A stretch of DNA of 64,000 nt from Planktothrix sp. PCC 11201 (lineage in GTDB: Bacteria > Cyanobacteriota > Cyanobacteriia > Cyanobacteriales > Microcoleaceae): contig NZ_LT797711.1 of the NCBI RefSeq assembly GCF_900009135.1, positions 186,128 through 250,127 of the forward strand, given 5' to 3'. Positions 16,731-25,804 of this stretch are shown one piece after another. Position 1 is the first letter of the stretch. Every line of letters starts with the position of its first letter. Under the pieces are notes generated by a model. The model ran no database searches and was not told the DNA's origin. It saw only the letters and a list, made by a program, of their open reading frames with translations. The position numbers and the translations under genes are program-made.

Positions 16731-17909
16731 ATGAAAACTACCCTAATTTCTACTGTCGGAACTAGCTTAATTTATCCTAATTTATCAGGACTTCCTGTTG
16801 ATGAAACAACTTATGAAGCCTGGTTAAAACGTCAACCTTTATCGGAGCAACCTTTATTGAGTTATGAACTCATCTCTAATATTAGAACAGCCCTACAGCA
16901 GAAAAACTGGAAACAATTAGCAGACTATTTAGGGCAAATCCCCGGAACAACTCGACTCTGTGGCGCAGAAATTAACTCAATTACCGATTTAATTCAACGA
17001 AAATACTGTATCGAAAAATGTACCTTAATGTTCTGCCATTCAGCAACGCCAGAGGGAGAAAATATTGCCGAAATCTTGAAATATTATTATCAAAATAAAG
17101 GACATCGTACCGAAACCCAAAAAATTGAAGGGTTACAGGATGATCAACCGAAACTATTTAGAACCAAAGGACTGCGAAATTTAGCAAAAACCATTAGTCA
17201 AATTGTGCGGGAACAAACCCCACAATATTGTGCGATTAATGCGACCGGGGGTTATAAAGCTCAAATTGCGATCGCAGTTTTAATGGGACAAGCATTAGGA
17301 GTTCCCGTTTATTATAAACACGAACGCTTTAGCGAAATTATCGCTTTTCCTCCGATGCCCATTGGTTTAGATTTTAGTTTATGGTTAGAAAAAACGGGTT
17401 TATTAAGTGCTTTAGATCGTCAAGATTTAGTGCAATGGCAAGAGGTTGAAGAAGACTGGGATGAACGCCTGGAAGCGTTAGTAGAACGAGTGGAGATGGA
17501 TGGAAAAATTTATTTAGAATTATCTCCCACCGGTCAAATTTTTCACGAAACTTTTAAGGGTCGTTTTGCTTCAGAATATGATCAAGTTTTGCCCCCGGCG
17601 GTTCCTATTTCTCAGAAACAACAACCGGATTTAACCAGTCATGGTTGGGGAAACGCTAGAACTCCTATTTTAAATTGGTTACAAAAAATCACCGATGATT
17701 GTGCTTATGTTCAATCCTGCCGCACCCATTATTGGAATCAACATTTGCCCGCACCTGTGTTATTTAGATTGAGAGGAGAACAAATTGAAGGTGTGTTGAG
17801 TAATGGCACTTGGACAGTGAAATTTTATGTTGATACCTCATCTAATACCCCAGGACAACGGGCGGCTTGTGTGGCAGCTTTAAATCAGAAAATAGAACAG
17901 TGGAAATAA
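16731..17909 (+). CDS. APE2256-family CARF protein with uncharacterised C-terminal domain
   Basis: A 392-residue protein whose first ~210 residues match the Cas_APE2256/TIGR02619 CARF family. It starts TTLISTVGTSLI, and INATGGYKAQIAIAVLMGQ (169-187) forms the ligand-binding motif. The family includes ring nucleases of the Crn1 type and sensor-effector fusions. The C-terminal 150 residues (from about SHGWGNARTPILNWL to the end) contain a basic segment, RTHYWNQHLPAPVLFRLRG, and a strand-rich tail. I do not recognise this part; a RelE-like toxin domain is one possibility. It sits 132 bp after the CARF-HEPN gene and may have its own promoter. Confidence 0.82.
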   Translation: MKTTLISTVGTSLIYPNLSGLPVDETTYEAWLKRQPLSEQPLLSYELISNIRTALQQKNWKQLADYLGQIPGTTRLCGAEINSITDLIQRKYCIEKCTLMFCHSATPEGENIAEILKYYYQNKGHRTETQKIEGLQDDQPKLFRTKGLRNLAKTISQIVREQTPQYCAINATGGYKAQIAIAVLMGQALGVPVYYKHERFSEIIAFPPMPIGLDFSLWLEKTGLLSALDRQDLVQWQEVEEDWDERLEALVERVEMDGKIYLELSPTGQIFHETFKGRFASEYDQVLPPAVPISQKQQPDLTSHGWGNARTPILNWLQKITDDCAYVQSCRTHYWNQHLPAPVLFRLRGEQIEGVLSNGTWTVKFYVDTSSNTPGQRAACVAALNQKIEQWK

Positions 17910-17970
17910 GGATTAAACAGCAACAAAACTAGAATAATAAAAATGCTTTCTGTATAATAGAATAGGTTGC

Positions 17971-19080
17971 CTACTTCAACCCCTGACGGGCTAATTTGGC
18001 ATAGGTTTTAACAGTTTCATAGGGCATTTCTAAATCCTCAGCAATCTCTTTTAACGATTCCCCAAACTCCTGACGGGCTAAAATTGTAGCCCTAGTTTCA
18101 CAGACCTGCATAGCTCTTGTCCCTCCCGTGCGTTTTTGAGTTTGCATTAGGGTTTGGGTAATTTGTTCCACCCGTTGAGCAAATAATATCTCAACCGTTG
18201 TTGTTTCTAATAATTGTTGTTGCGTCCATCCTAACTGAGTTTGACCTAAACCAAATGTAGTTTTATGTCCGGTTCCACAATAGGGCGCAAATTCACCTAA
18301 TGCGGAGAACAATTGTACAAATTTCGGTTGATTATAGGCTTCTTCTGCTAATCTATATTCAATCGCTCCCGTAAACCCAGTGACTGACCCTTTTTTACCC
18401 GCAGAAACTTTTAAAGATTGTAATTGATGACGCAAAATGATCACATTTTCATCAACCCAATTTAAAAATGTGTCCTGGTCAAAAGACTGTTGAGAAAAAT
18501 CATTCCAACGTCGCAAATAACTATGAAATACATTAAAGGGTAAGGGTAAGGGAAAATGATGTCCTTTACGCCTAAAGCTCGTAGGAGAAATAAAACTTAG
18601 GGCTAAATTTTGAGTTATAGAGGTCTGAAATAACTGTTGGTATGTGGCGGGAGTTTGAGCGATTTTAATTTCTTTAATATTTAGTTTGACTTGTCGTAAA
18701 TCAATGGTTTGAGGTTGATTTTTTAACCAATTAATTAACCCAGATACCATAGATTTAGACAAGGCACTAACTGACCATTGGTAGGTTTGATTAGCATAAA
18801 TTTGTAGTTGTTTTCCTGCTGTTCCTATTTCTCCTTGTAACCCCGATAATGTGAAGGGTTTTTCGGATTGTCCATCATGCAAATATTGAGATAATTGGGG
18901 ATCAATTTGACGGATTTGATCCAAAAACCAAGCATGAAGTCCAATCGTATATTGAGGAATTAATAAGGCATCGGTTTCAGGAACCAATTGAAAGGTCACG
19001 GCTACAAGTTCGGTGGTATCTGGTAAATTTAAAGGAGAAGATGATGTTTTTTTTATCATATTATTTTTTAAATGAATCAA
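17971..19080 (-). CDS. Second Cas6-like protein with C-terminal helix-turn-helix
   Basis: A 369-residue protein. Residues ~20-290 are Cas6-like: FISPTSFRRKGHHFPLP, VFHSYLRRWNDF, and the glycine-rich loop YCGTGHKTTFGLGQTQ (268-282). After a linker, residues ~320-369 form a sigma-70 region-4-like helix-turn-helix (FGESLKEIAEDLEMPYETVK). That part is absent from the Cas6 at 14569. The protein may process another array, or bind DNA and regulate. It is convergent to the effector operon. Met8 (19059) is an alternative start; the first seven residues are not conserved-looking. Confidence 0.8.
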   Translation of the reverse strand: MIHLKNNMIKKTSSSPLNLPDTTELVAVTFQLVPETDALLIPQYTIGLHAWFLDQIRQIDPQLSQYLHDGQSEKPFTLSGLQGEIGTAGKQLQIYANQTYQWSVSALSKSMVSGLINWLKNQPQTIDLRQVKLNIKEIKIAQTPATYQQLFQTSITQNLALSFISPTSFRRKGHHFPLPLPFNVFHSYLRRWNDFSQQSFDQDTFLNWVDENVIILRHQLQSLKVSAGKKGSVTGFTGAIEYRLAEEAYNQPKFVQLFSALGEFAPYCGTGHKTTFGLGQTQLGWTQQQLLETTTVEILFAQRVEQITQTLMQTQKRTGGTRAMQVCETRATILARQEFGESLKEIAEDLEMPYETVKTYAKLARQGLK

Positions 19081-19191
19081 GTAAAGTGAGAAGATGGTTA
19101 TAGAAAATTAGGGAAATAAAAACTCAATAAATTGAGTATCTCAGATGTCTTGAAGAATATAAACTCTATATTGTTTATATAAGATAGATTA

Positions 19192-21303
19192 TTATTTGAC
19201 CTGAATTATTTTCTTATATTCCTCAATGTACTTAAACGGAAAAGGAATTACGGTACTTTGACCCGTGCGAACAAAATCAACATCCATCGTTGTTAGCAGT
19301 TGTCTGAATATCAATTCCGAACCATCTACCGCAACAATTTTACGAAGATGGCAGCTATCTTTAAAAGAAGATTGTACATTTTCTTTGCGATTTCCAACAA
19401 AGTAATAAGCCTCTGTTGCGGTTTCACCAAAATAATTTATATTGAGAGAAGCAGCAAAGATGTCATCCAGACTGTGTTTATCTTTTGGGAAATGTAATCT
19501 AATCTGATGTTTAGTTAAAAAATAATCTCTTAGTTCAGATGCAATTGTCGATTGTTTTCCTAGCTGTTCATTAAGAATTTTTTTGAAGCTATTTTTATCA
19601 ATTTCACTGTCACCTAATTTTTTTAACTCCTCATGAAATTTGACCAGTTTATCTCTATTTTCTATGACTCTTTCTTCCATAAATCCTTGTATAATTTCTG
19701 CTAAAGCATCTCCATTTCTCTTGTTTTCAGGAAAAAGCATTTCAACTTCTTCGATAATAGTTCTAATTTTATCAAGGTCGGGAATAGTGATTTCCTCAGT
19801 ACGGAATATTTGATTGATGTCGCCTACATCAGAGACAACAAGACCTTCTAATGTCCTGAGTTTCTTGGAGTTATTGTCATCCGTCATAAAGTTTTGATAT
19901 TGTTCAAATTTTTTCCAATTAAATAGGTCTTTTACCCTATGGAATTCAAAATCCCCATTGGGTTGAATTTCCATAAAAATAACGTGACTTTTATCTTCAT
20001 CCCAAGCAGCAAAAGTCCAAACTCCTTTGCACTGAAGTTCAGCCCAATTAAACAGGTTTAACTTACCGGAGCTAATATCACGCTTGATGAGCAGTTCTTT
20101 TATACTTGTTTTAACAATAGCTTGATTTAGACTTGCAGTTGATTCAATAGTAAGATTCTGTCGTTGTGTATTTTCGTCAGAGGCGATATACTCATCATCA
20201 AGTCCATTTTTTGAATAGTAGGATTCATTATGAATAATTCTAAAATTCAAAGCATTTTTTTTGTCAGTTTTTTCATCGGTAATCAGTTTTTGATCAGTCA
20301 TATAGGGAAAAATTAATTTTTTCAGTGTAGTCACTAAACTAGCAGAATCTTCACTATTAACTCTATCAACTATGTTTATTTTTTGCTCATTAAGTAGGGA
20401 GTGCAGTTGTTTTGGTTGTTTCATCAGAGTGCGTTTTAATGGAATTTCTTCATCGATTTTACGGGGACTAAAATTAACATCCATGTATTCAGATAAATGT
20501 TCTTTAATACTCGTTATCACCGAGTCAAAAATACCCGCACGACTTTTATTAAAATCATCAATACTTGCAAAATCAAGAAATGGGGTAGATGCTTTTTTGC
20601 CTTTTAACCCAGATGCAATATATGTTAGTTTGGCGTCACTTTCACCATCACGCTCTAAATGTCTTCGCAGACTGGATGTTGAAGGTTCAAATATATAATG
20701 AGGTTTATTATAAAGAGCAGTATTCAGTTCTTTTTTGCGCTGATTATCAGTAGTATTTTTTAGTTCTTTAAGGATAGAAATTTTAGTTCGGTGACGAACA
20801 ATTTCAACCTTTAGTAAGTAATCATATCTTAAAGTGATTTTAGCAATATCAAGACAATCTTTATTTTTACCTTCAATGTTTGGGACAAGTAACAAGGCTC
20901 CGGTTAAATTACAATAATGATACTTAACAAAACGTGATCTTGAGGAAGAAAGGGAGTTGAGCAAAATTTGAGCCAGCCATGCTTCACAAATACAATCTTC
21001 AGCATCATCGCGTGAAACTGTCGGAATAACTTCCATAACAGCATTATCATTAAATTCCTTATTTGATCTAATATTAGAAAGACATTGATAAATATCAACG
21101 GGTTTCTTAAACATAGCATAGGCATATTTTCCATATTGAAACATGACAGCAAAAGCATGGAAATCTTTACCAAGAAGATAATCTAATTCTCTGGCTCCAG
21201 ACCAGTTGCCTTTGATTTCTCGTTCTAATCGAATAAATATGAAGTCTCGTTTAATAGCATCAATATTAAAATTGATCTTGAGACGGTTGGTTAGAATACT
21301 CAT
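19192..21303 (-). CDS. Unknown 703-aa partner of the adjacent helicase-nuclease
   Basis: I do not recognise this 703-residue protein. It has no signal peptide, membrane helix or zinc-type cysteine pairs. Visible features are a basic, Ser-rich centre (FEPSTSSLRRHLERDGES), a possible beta-rich segment around GVWTFAAWDEDKSHVIFMEI, a charged helical stretch before the C-terminus, and an end rich in aromatic residues (STVIPFPFKYIEEYKKI). Its ATG overlaps the stop of the helicase gene by 4 nt, so the two proteins are almost surely made together. I looked for Argonaute/PIWI catalytic motifs and for DrmB-type cysteines and found neither. It may be the recognition or effector subunit of a two-gene defence system; that is inference. 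Confidence 0.85.
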   Translation of the reverse strand: MSILTNRLKINFNIDAIKRDFIFIRLEREIKGNWSGARELDYLLGKDFHAFAVMFQYGKYAYAMFKKPVDIYQCLSNIRSNKEFNDNAVMEVIPTVSRDDAEDCICEAWLAQILLNSLSSSRSRFVKYHYCNLTGALLLVPNIEGKNKDCLDIAKITLRYDYLLKVEIVRHRTKISILKELKNTTDNQRKKELNTALYNKPHYIFEPSTSSLRRHLERDGESDAKLTYIASGLKGKKASTPFLDFASIDDFNKSRAGIFDSVITSIKEHLSEYMDVNFSPRKIDEEIPLKRTLMKQPKQLHSLLNEQKINIVDRVNSEDSASLVTTLKKLIFPYMTDQKLITDEKTDKKNALNFRIIHNESYYSKNGLDDEYIASDENTQRQNLTIESTASLNQAIVKTSIKELLIKRDISSGKLNLFNWAELQCKGVWTFAAWDEDKSHVIFMEIQPNGDFEFHRVKDLFNWKKFEQYQNFMTDDNNSKKLRTLEGLVVSDVGDINQIFRTEEITIPDLDKIRTIIEEVEMLFPENKRNGDALAEIIQGFMEERVIENRDKLVKFHEELKKLGDSEIDKNSFKKILNEQLGKQSTIASELRDYFLTKHQIRLHFPKDKHSLDDIFAASLNINYFGETATEAYYFVGNRKENVQSSFKDSCHLRKIVAVDGSELIFRQLLTTMDVDFVRTGQSTVIPFPFKYIEEYKKIIQVK

Positions 21304-24300
21304 TTGGAAAACTCCTGTTTAATAAATTCCAGTGCTGAATTATCTATTTTATCATTCTTACATAGATAAGGAATTTGAACAATTTTTCCATCAGGTGAAA
21401 TAATCTCCTTAAAATCGGTAGTTGAACTACCCAGGATATTGATGATAAAAACTCGATCAGCCCCAACATCCTCCATTTTCTCACGAATTTTATTAGTTAA
21501 CTCATCTGCTTCTACTGCAATTGTATCATTCCAGAACTTGAAGTCTATATAAATGTTCTGATTTGTTTTAAAATCAAAGCGTTCAAATTCATGTATATCC
21601 AGTTCTAATAGAGGAATATTTAAGAAATTTTCAAAGATATGTTTTCCACAAACTTCGCCTAATGCTCCTTTATAAATATTGTTGAACATTGGAGGCGTTA
21701 ACATCCGTTCAGATTCAGGGAATTCTGTAGCCCAACCCGAATTAATAAATAATTTATGAAAACTATCAATTCTCATTAAATCTGTCAATCTTGCTGTTTC
21801 TTGACTCACTGTTTTGACTGCTTTTTTTCCATAGCTATCAGAAAAGAAAACTTCAATATCATTATAATCATTTTCCTGTAAAAAGTAATAGAAATTGGCT
21901 GCTTTTGGCAATTTTAGGTAAATAGGATTCCATTTTTGATCCCATTCTGAATCTTGGGAAATTGTCGGTTGACGAAGAACTTGCACTCTGAGATCTTGCC
22001 AGTCTTGAATACTTTTAGATTGCCAGGGTTTACTGAGTTGGCTCCGAATATAAGCAGCAGTCTGATTGCTTCTATGGGATGCAATATTTTCTGCTTCTTT
22101 TACGTCTTCAGATTGATGATTCAACTCACCGGCTGATTCCAGGAGAGCCGTGTATTCACCAACAGGAATAACATCCTCTGGTACAGAAAATCGGGTTAGA
22201 TGTTTTCGGATTGAATCGTCAGCAAGAATATGAATGGTTGGAGCTTTCATATTTGTTCGACAGATTCGACCAATAGCTTGAATAATTACTTTATTCAAGA
22301 ACAAGGAGTAAGCCTTTGTGTTATATAAACTGATAAAATCTTCGGCTTTGCGCTTTGACTTAGATCTTCCTACAAATCGATGAAATGCTGTATCTAAATA
22401 ATTTTTAAATGTCCGGCGAGAAATAGCTCCATTTTCTCGCAAAAACTCTAACTGAAAAATATATTTAATAAAGTCCTCATCCTGAATATTATCACCATAA
22501 AGATTCACCAATAGATGTCTTGGGCTATCTAGGTAAATCCCATTAATATCCATATTTTTATCCTGGGGAAAGCTATTAATTTGTATGGGTTTTATAGAAT
22601 CAGGAATTGGAAATTGCAGATTTTGCCCCACGCCAAGGGTCTGGTAAGTAGACAAAATGAATCGACGTTTATTCTCTTTTAAATCCTTGAGCAATTGTGA
22701 TTTATTTTGATCAAATTCATCAGTAGAAAGTACAACTATTGTTTCTTGTATACCACTATCTATAACATCTTTTTTTCCTTCTAAAAGTAATTCTGCATAT
22801 TCATTAAATATATCCCTATCAAACTTCGGATCGGAAGATTTTGGAAATTTAGTAAACAAGCAAAGAAACCCATGGCAATCAGGATGATCAAGAAAATATT
22901 TCCATGCTGTTAACGCTCTGACATAACGACTAAACGAAAATTCAATAGTTTTTTCATCCTCATCCTTCATTTTCTGGCGAACAGTGTTCCAAAGAGCCTG
23001 GGCTGCTTGTTGATCATCCAAAATAAATTCTAACTGTTTAATCGCTTCATTTTTTCCATCTGTTTTAATAAATTGAGTTTCTATTTTAATTTGATTATAT
23101 CCTTGAGTAGCTTGAGAATAAGACTCTTTGAGATGATCAATCTTATCTTTCTGAAGACGGATAAAAGAATCTTTCAAACGATATTTTAAATACTCAAGAT
23201 CATAATTTCCAATGTTAGTATAAAGTCCAGCCGTTGCAGAAATACCAACGACCATTGCTTTTGAACAGACTCCAGCCAAAAAAGATTCCGGTGTGCGGCT
23301 GAAGTTAAACATATATATTTTTGACAAAGTATCATGTTCATCGCTATCAACAATATCATGGTAGCGAAAACCTCTATCATAAAACCCTTGACCCTGGATG
23401 GTTCCAGTCTCAGTTTGCAAGTTAGAGAGTAGGTCACCTTCGATAATCTTGCGAGTCAATAATTGGATATATGTACTATCAATTTTAAAGTCATGAAGAA
23501 CTGTTTTAACTGCGGATTCAAGATGATAAAGTTCTTTAATTCTGTCATCTTCTTGCTTTAAATGGCGATAGTTGTCAGCTAAATACTTAACTCCTCTCTG
23601 GAAATACATTAAAAATCCAGCAATTTCACTCAGAAGTGAGCGAATATCAACACCCGATCCTTTTGTACCTGCATCAAAAGCTTTAATCCAATTTGTCCGG
23701 TTTTCTGAATCTTCAACAATCTCAATTCGCTTATTACTCGCATCTAATACATAATGAAATTCATAGTCATAGAATAAAAAGTTGCGTTTTTTAACTGAAA
23801 ATTGATCGTCAGATTTACAACTATGTTGGAGTTTATATTTATTAAATATTTGATCAGCTTTTGTTTTAAAAGAGTTAATCTGTTCCAGCAAAGATAGCCA
23901 ATTTTTCCTAGAGGGATGTTTTTTTCGCCAATTAGATTCCTGAAAAAGTATTGTCGGGCATTCACTTTGCATCAAATGGTTATGAATATTCAGAAATGAA
24001 TTTATCATATCCAATCGATGCTCCAACCCTGATTGAATGATGTTTGTAAGGACAGCTTCTTTTGTACTATCAAATTCATCAATAAATATGAGTGCCTGAT
24101 CAACCAGCCGCTCATAGCAGTAATAAGAATCCTCAATAAGCGTTGCGTTTTTAACAAGGAATTTATCCATACTCAAAAACAATACCGTACGCTCATCTGT
24201 AAAGACACTGGGATAGAGTTTTCCGATCCATTGATAATCTTTATTGTTTTTAATCGCTGACAGTTTAGCCTGTTTGGTTTTAAAATTTTCTTTTAATTTA

Positions 24301-24755
24301 TTTTGAACAAATTTTCTGAATTTTGGCTCCAGATCTTGACGAATATCTATTTCAAATTTAGATTTAACGAATGAATGGAGTTTGGGATCTCTAATAATTT
24401 CCACATATTTTTTTAATCGATCATAAATTTCCGTCTTGAACTGTTCAGGAATTTCAAAAGCAATGGAAAGGAGATTGTTAATAATGGTTTCAGAATTAGA
24501 ATCAATAAAAAGTACATACTTATCAAAATTATCTTCTTGGTTGTCGTTGATAAAACGTTTTTTAAAATCCTCTATAGGTAAATTTTTTTTGAGGTTGGTG
24601 ATAAAAATAATTTTTCTATTTTGATTTGCAAATTCCTGATAATTAGAATAAATAAAATTGAGGACGTTGTGGGTTTTTCCAAAACCAGTCGGCATACTGA
24701 GAAGAAGCAGTCCAGGATTAGGTTGTTGACAGTATTGATTTAATATTTCTTGCAT
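21300..24755 (-). CDS. SF2 helicase with C-terminal PD-(D/E)xK nuclease-like domain
   Basis: An 1151-residue protein. Helicase motifs in order are: Walker A MPTGFGKTHN (21-30), motif Ia KIIFITNLKK, Walker B IFIDEFD (DEFD 226-229), motif III VGISATAG, and motif VI QAIGRICRTN. The last ~110 residues look like a restriction-endonuclease fold. GALGEVCGKHIFE gives the helix Glu, FERFD (D1061) the first Asp, and YIDFKFW the D1071-x-K1073 pair. It starts almost at Walker A, so it lacks a long N-terminal domain. It leads a two-gene operon. It is not Cas3 (no HD domain), and I could not place it in DISARM, Hachiman or other named systems from sequence alone. The gene lacks HIP1 sites, suggesting recent transfer. 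Confidence 0.88.
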   Translation of the reverse strand: MQEILNQYCQQPNPGLLLLSMPTGFGKTHNVLNFIYSNYQEFANQNRKIIFITNLKKNLPIEDFKKRFINDNQEDNFDKYVLFIDSNSETIINNLLSIAFEIPEQFKTEIYDRLKKYVEIIRDPKLHSFVKSKFEIDIRQDLEPKFRKFVQNKLKENFKTKQAKLSAIKNNKDYQWIGKLYPSVFTDERTVLFLSMDKFLVKNATLIEDSYYCYERLVDQALIFIDEFDSTKEAVLTNIIQSGLEHRLDMINSFLNIHNHLMQSECPTILFQESNWRKKHPSRKNWLSLLEQINSFKTKADQIFNKYKLQHSCKSDDQFSVKKRNFLFYDYEFHYVLDASNKRIEIVEDSENRTNWIKAFDAGTKGSGVDIRSLLSEIAGFLMYFQRGVKYLADNYRHLKQEDDRIKELYHLESAVKTVLHDFKIDSTYIQLLTRKIIEGDLLSNLQTETGTIQGQGFYDRGFRYHDIVDSDEHDTLSKIYMFNFSRTPESFLAGVCSKAMVVGISATAGLYTNIGNYDLEYLKYRLKDSFIRLQKDKIDHLKESYSQATQGYNQIKIETQFIKTDGKNEAIKQLEFILDDQQAAQALWNTVRQKMKDEDEKTIEFSFSRYVRALTAWKYFLDHPDCHGFLCLFTKFPKSSDPKFDRDIFNEYAELLLEGKKDVIDSGIQETIVVLSTDEFDQNKSQLLKDLKENKRRFILSTYQTLGVGQNLQFPIPDSIKPIQINSFPQDKNMDINGIYLDSPRHLLVNLYGDNIQDEDFIKYIFQLEFLRENGAISRRTFKNYLDTAFHRFVGRSKSKRKAEDFISLYNTKAYSLFLNKVIIQAIGRICRTNMKAPTIHILADDSIRKHLTRFSVPEDVIPVGEYTALLESAGELNHQSEDVKEAENIASHRSNQTAAYIRSQLSKPWQSKSIQDWQDLRVQVLRQPTISQDSEWDQKWNPIYLKLPKAANFYYFLQENDYNDIEVFFSDSYGKKAVKTVSQETARLTDLMRIDSFHKLFINSGWATEFPESERMLTPPMFNNIYKGALGEVCGKHIFENFLNIPLLELDIHEFERFDFKTNQNIYIDFKFWNDTIAVEADELTNKIREKMEDVGADRVFIINILGSSTTDFKEIISPDGKIVQIPYLCKNDKIDNSALEFIKQEFSK

Positions 24756-25034
24756 ATATTCTTTATGACTTTAGTATATTCTATATCTTATAATCATAAC
24801 ACGGTTGATCATAAAAGTGATTTTTTTGGTTTATAATTTAGTTATTGTTAGGGCAAGGAGATTACACACTTAGCGTGAATAGTTTTATTATAGTCTATAA
24901 TCCGTTTGTTTCTATGATAAAATTCAATCAGACCTAAATCAGTAAAAATCACTTAACATAAAATTGTAGAGTGTATAAGCGTAGCGCCCGCACCAACTCA
25001 AAAGTTTTAATCATCAATCAACAACAGGAGGTTT
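24756..25034. other. Divergent intergenic region
   Basis: A 279-bp A/T-rich gap between the helicase gene (leftward) and a Uma2 gene (rightward). It must carry promoters for both directions. Candidate -10 boxes (TATAAT at about 24830-24836 and neighbouring TATA-rich stretches) are visible but no clean spacing was established. No repeats or RNA genes were seen. Confidence 0.4.
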
Positions 25035-25748
25035 ATGGTTGGAATAGAAGCACGGAAACAAACCAATATTATTTACCCTGATAGTGATGGAAAACCTATG
25101 TCAGATAATACCAAACAATTTCGCTGGATTACGGTGATTTACCATAATTTAGAATGGTTATTTGCTCATGATCCTAACGTATTTGTGGCGGGTGATTTAC
25201 TTTGGTATGCTGTTGAAGGAAATAATAAAATCCGTCAAGCACCGGATGTTATGGTGATATTTGGTGTTCCTAAAGGCGATCGCGGATCTTATATGCAGTG
25301 GAAAGAAAATCACATTTCCCCCCAAGTTGTCTTTGAAATTCTTTCCCCTGGAAATACCTTAACGGAAATGAATAAAAAGCAGGTTTTTTATCACCGTTAT
25401 GGTGTGGAAGAATACTATATTTATGATCCTGATAAAAACGATTTAACGGGTTGGTTAAGGGGAGAAGATGGTTTAGAAGTAATTGAAATAATGGAAAATT
25501 GGGTGAGTCCTCGTTTGGGAATTCGTTTTAATTATTCTGAGGAAGAATTAAAACTTTATCGTCCCGATGGTCAACCTTTTGTTAGCTATTTAGACATTTC
25601 TCAACAACTGAATACGGCGTTACAGGAGGTTGAACAAACGCAACAACGTTTACAAGCAGTTGAACAACAAGTAGAACAAGAGCGAGAACGGGCTGAAAGG
25701 TTAGCAGAACAGTTGCGATCACTCGGAATCAACCCCGAACAAAAATAG
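25035..25748 (+). CDS. Uma2-family putative endonuclease with C-terminal coiled coil
   Basis: A 237-residue Uma2/DUF820 protein. The catalytic-fold segments are IRQAPDVMVIFGVPKGDR, VVFEILSPGNT and YYIYDPDKNDLTGW. Residues ~185-230 are a Gln/Glu-rich coiled coil (QQLNTALQEVEQTQQRLQ). An AGGAGG site six bases before the ATG fixes the start. Uma2 proteins with such tails are common in cyanobacteria and have no established role. It marks the right edge of the defence island. Confidence 0.9.
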   Translation: MVGIEARKQTNIIYPDSDGKPMSDNTKQFRWITVIYHNLEWLFAHDPNVFVAGDLLWYAVEGNNKIRQAPDVMVIFGVPKGDRGSYMQWKENHISPQVVFEILSPGNTLTEMNKKQVFYHRYGVEEYYIYDPDKNDLTGWLRGEDGLEVIEIMENWVSPRLGIRFNYSEEELKLYRPDGQPFVSYLDISQQLNTALQEVEQTQQRLQAVEQQVEQERERAERLAEQLRSLGINPEQK

Positions 25749-25804
25749 GAGTGCGAGCGTCCTCGCTCGCTAGAAATATATTGTTTAAATACAAAGACAA
25801 CTTA

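Noticed and set aside
19192-21303. 703-aa protein as an Argonaute/PIWI or DISARM DrmB protein
   Set aside because: No DEDX-type RNase H tetrad or MID motif could be placed, and no DrmB-style cysteine clusters are present. Left as unknown.
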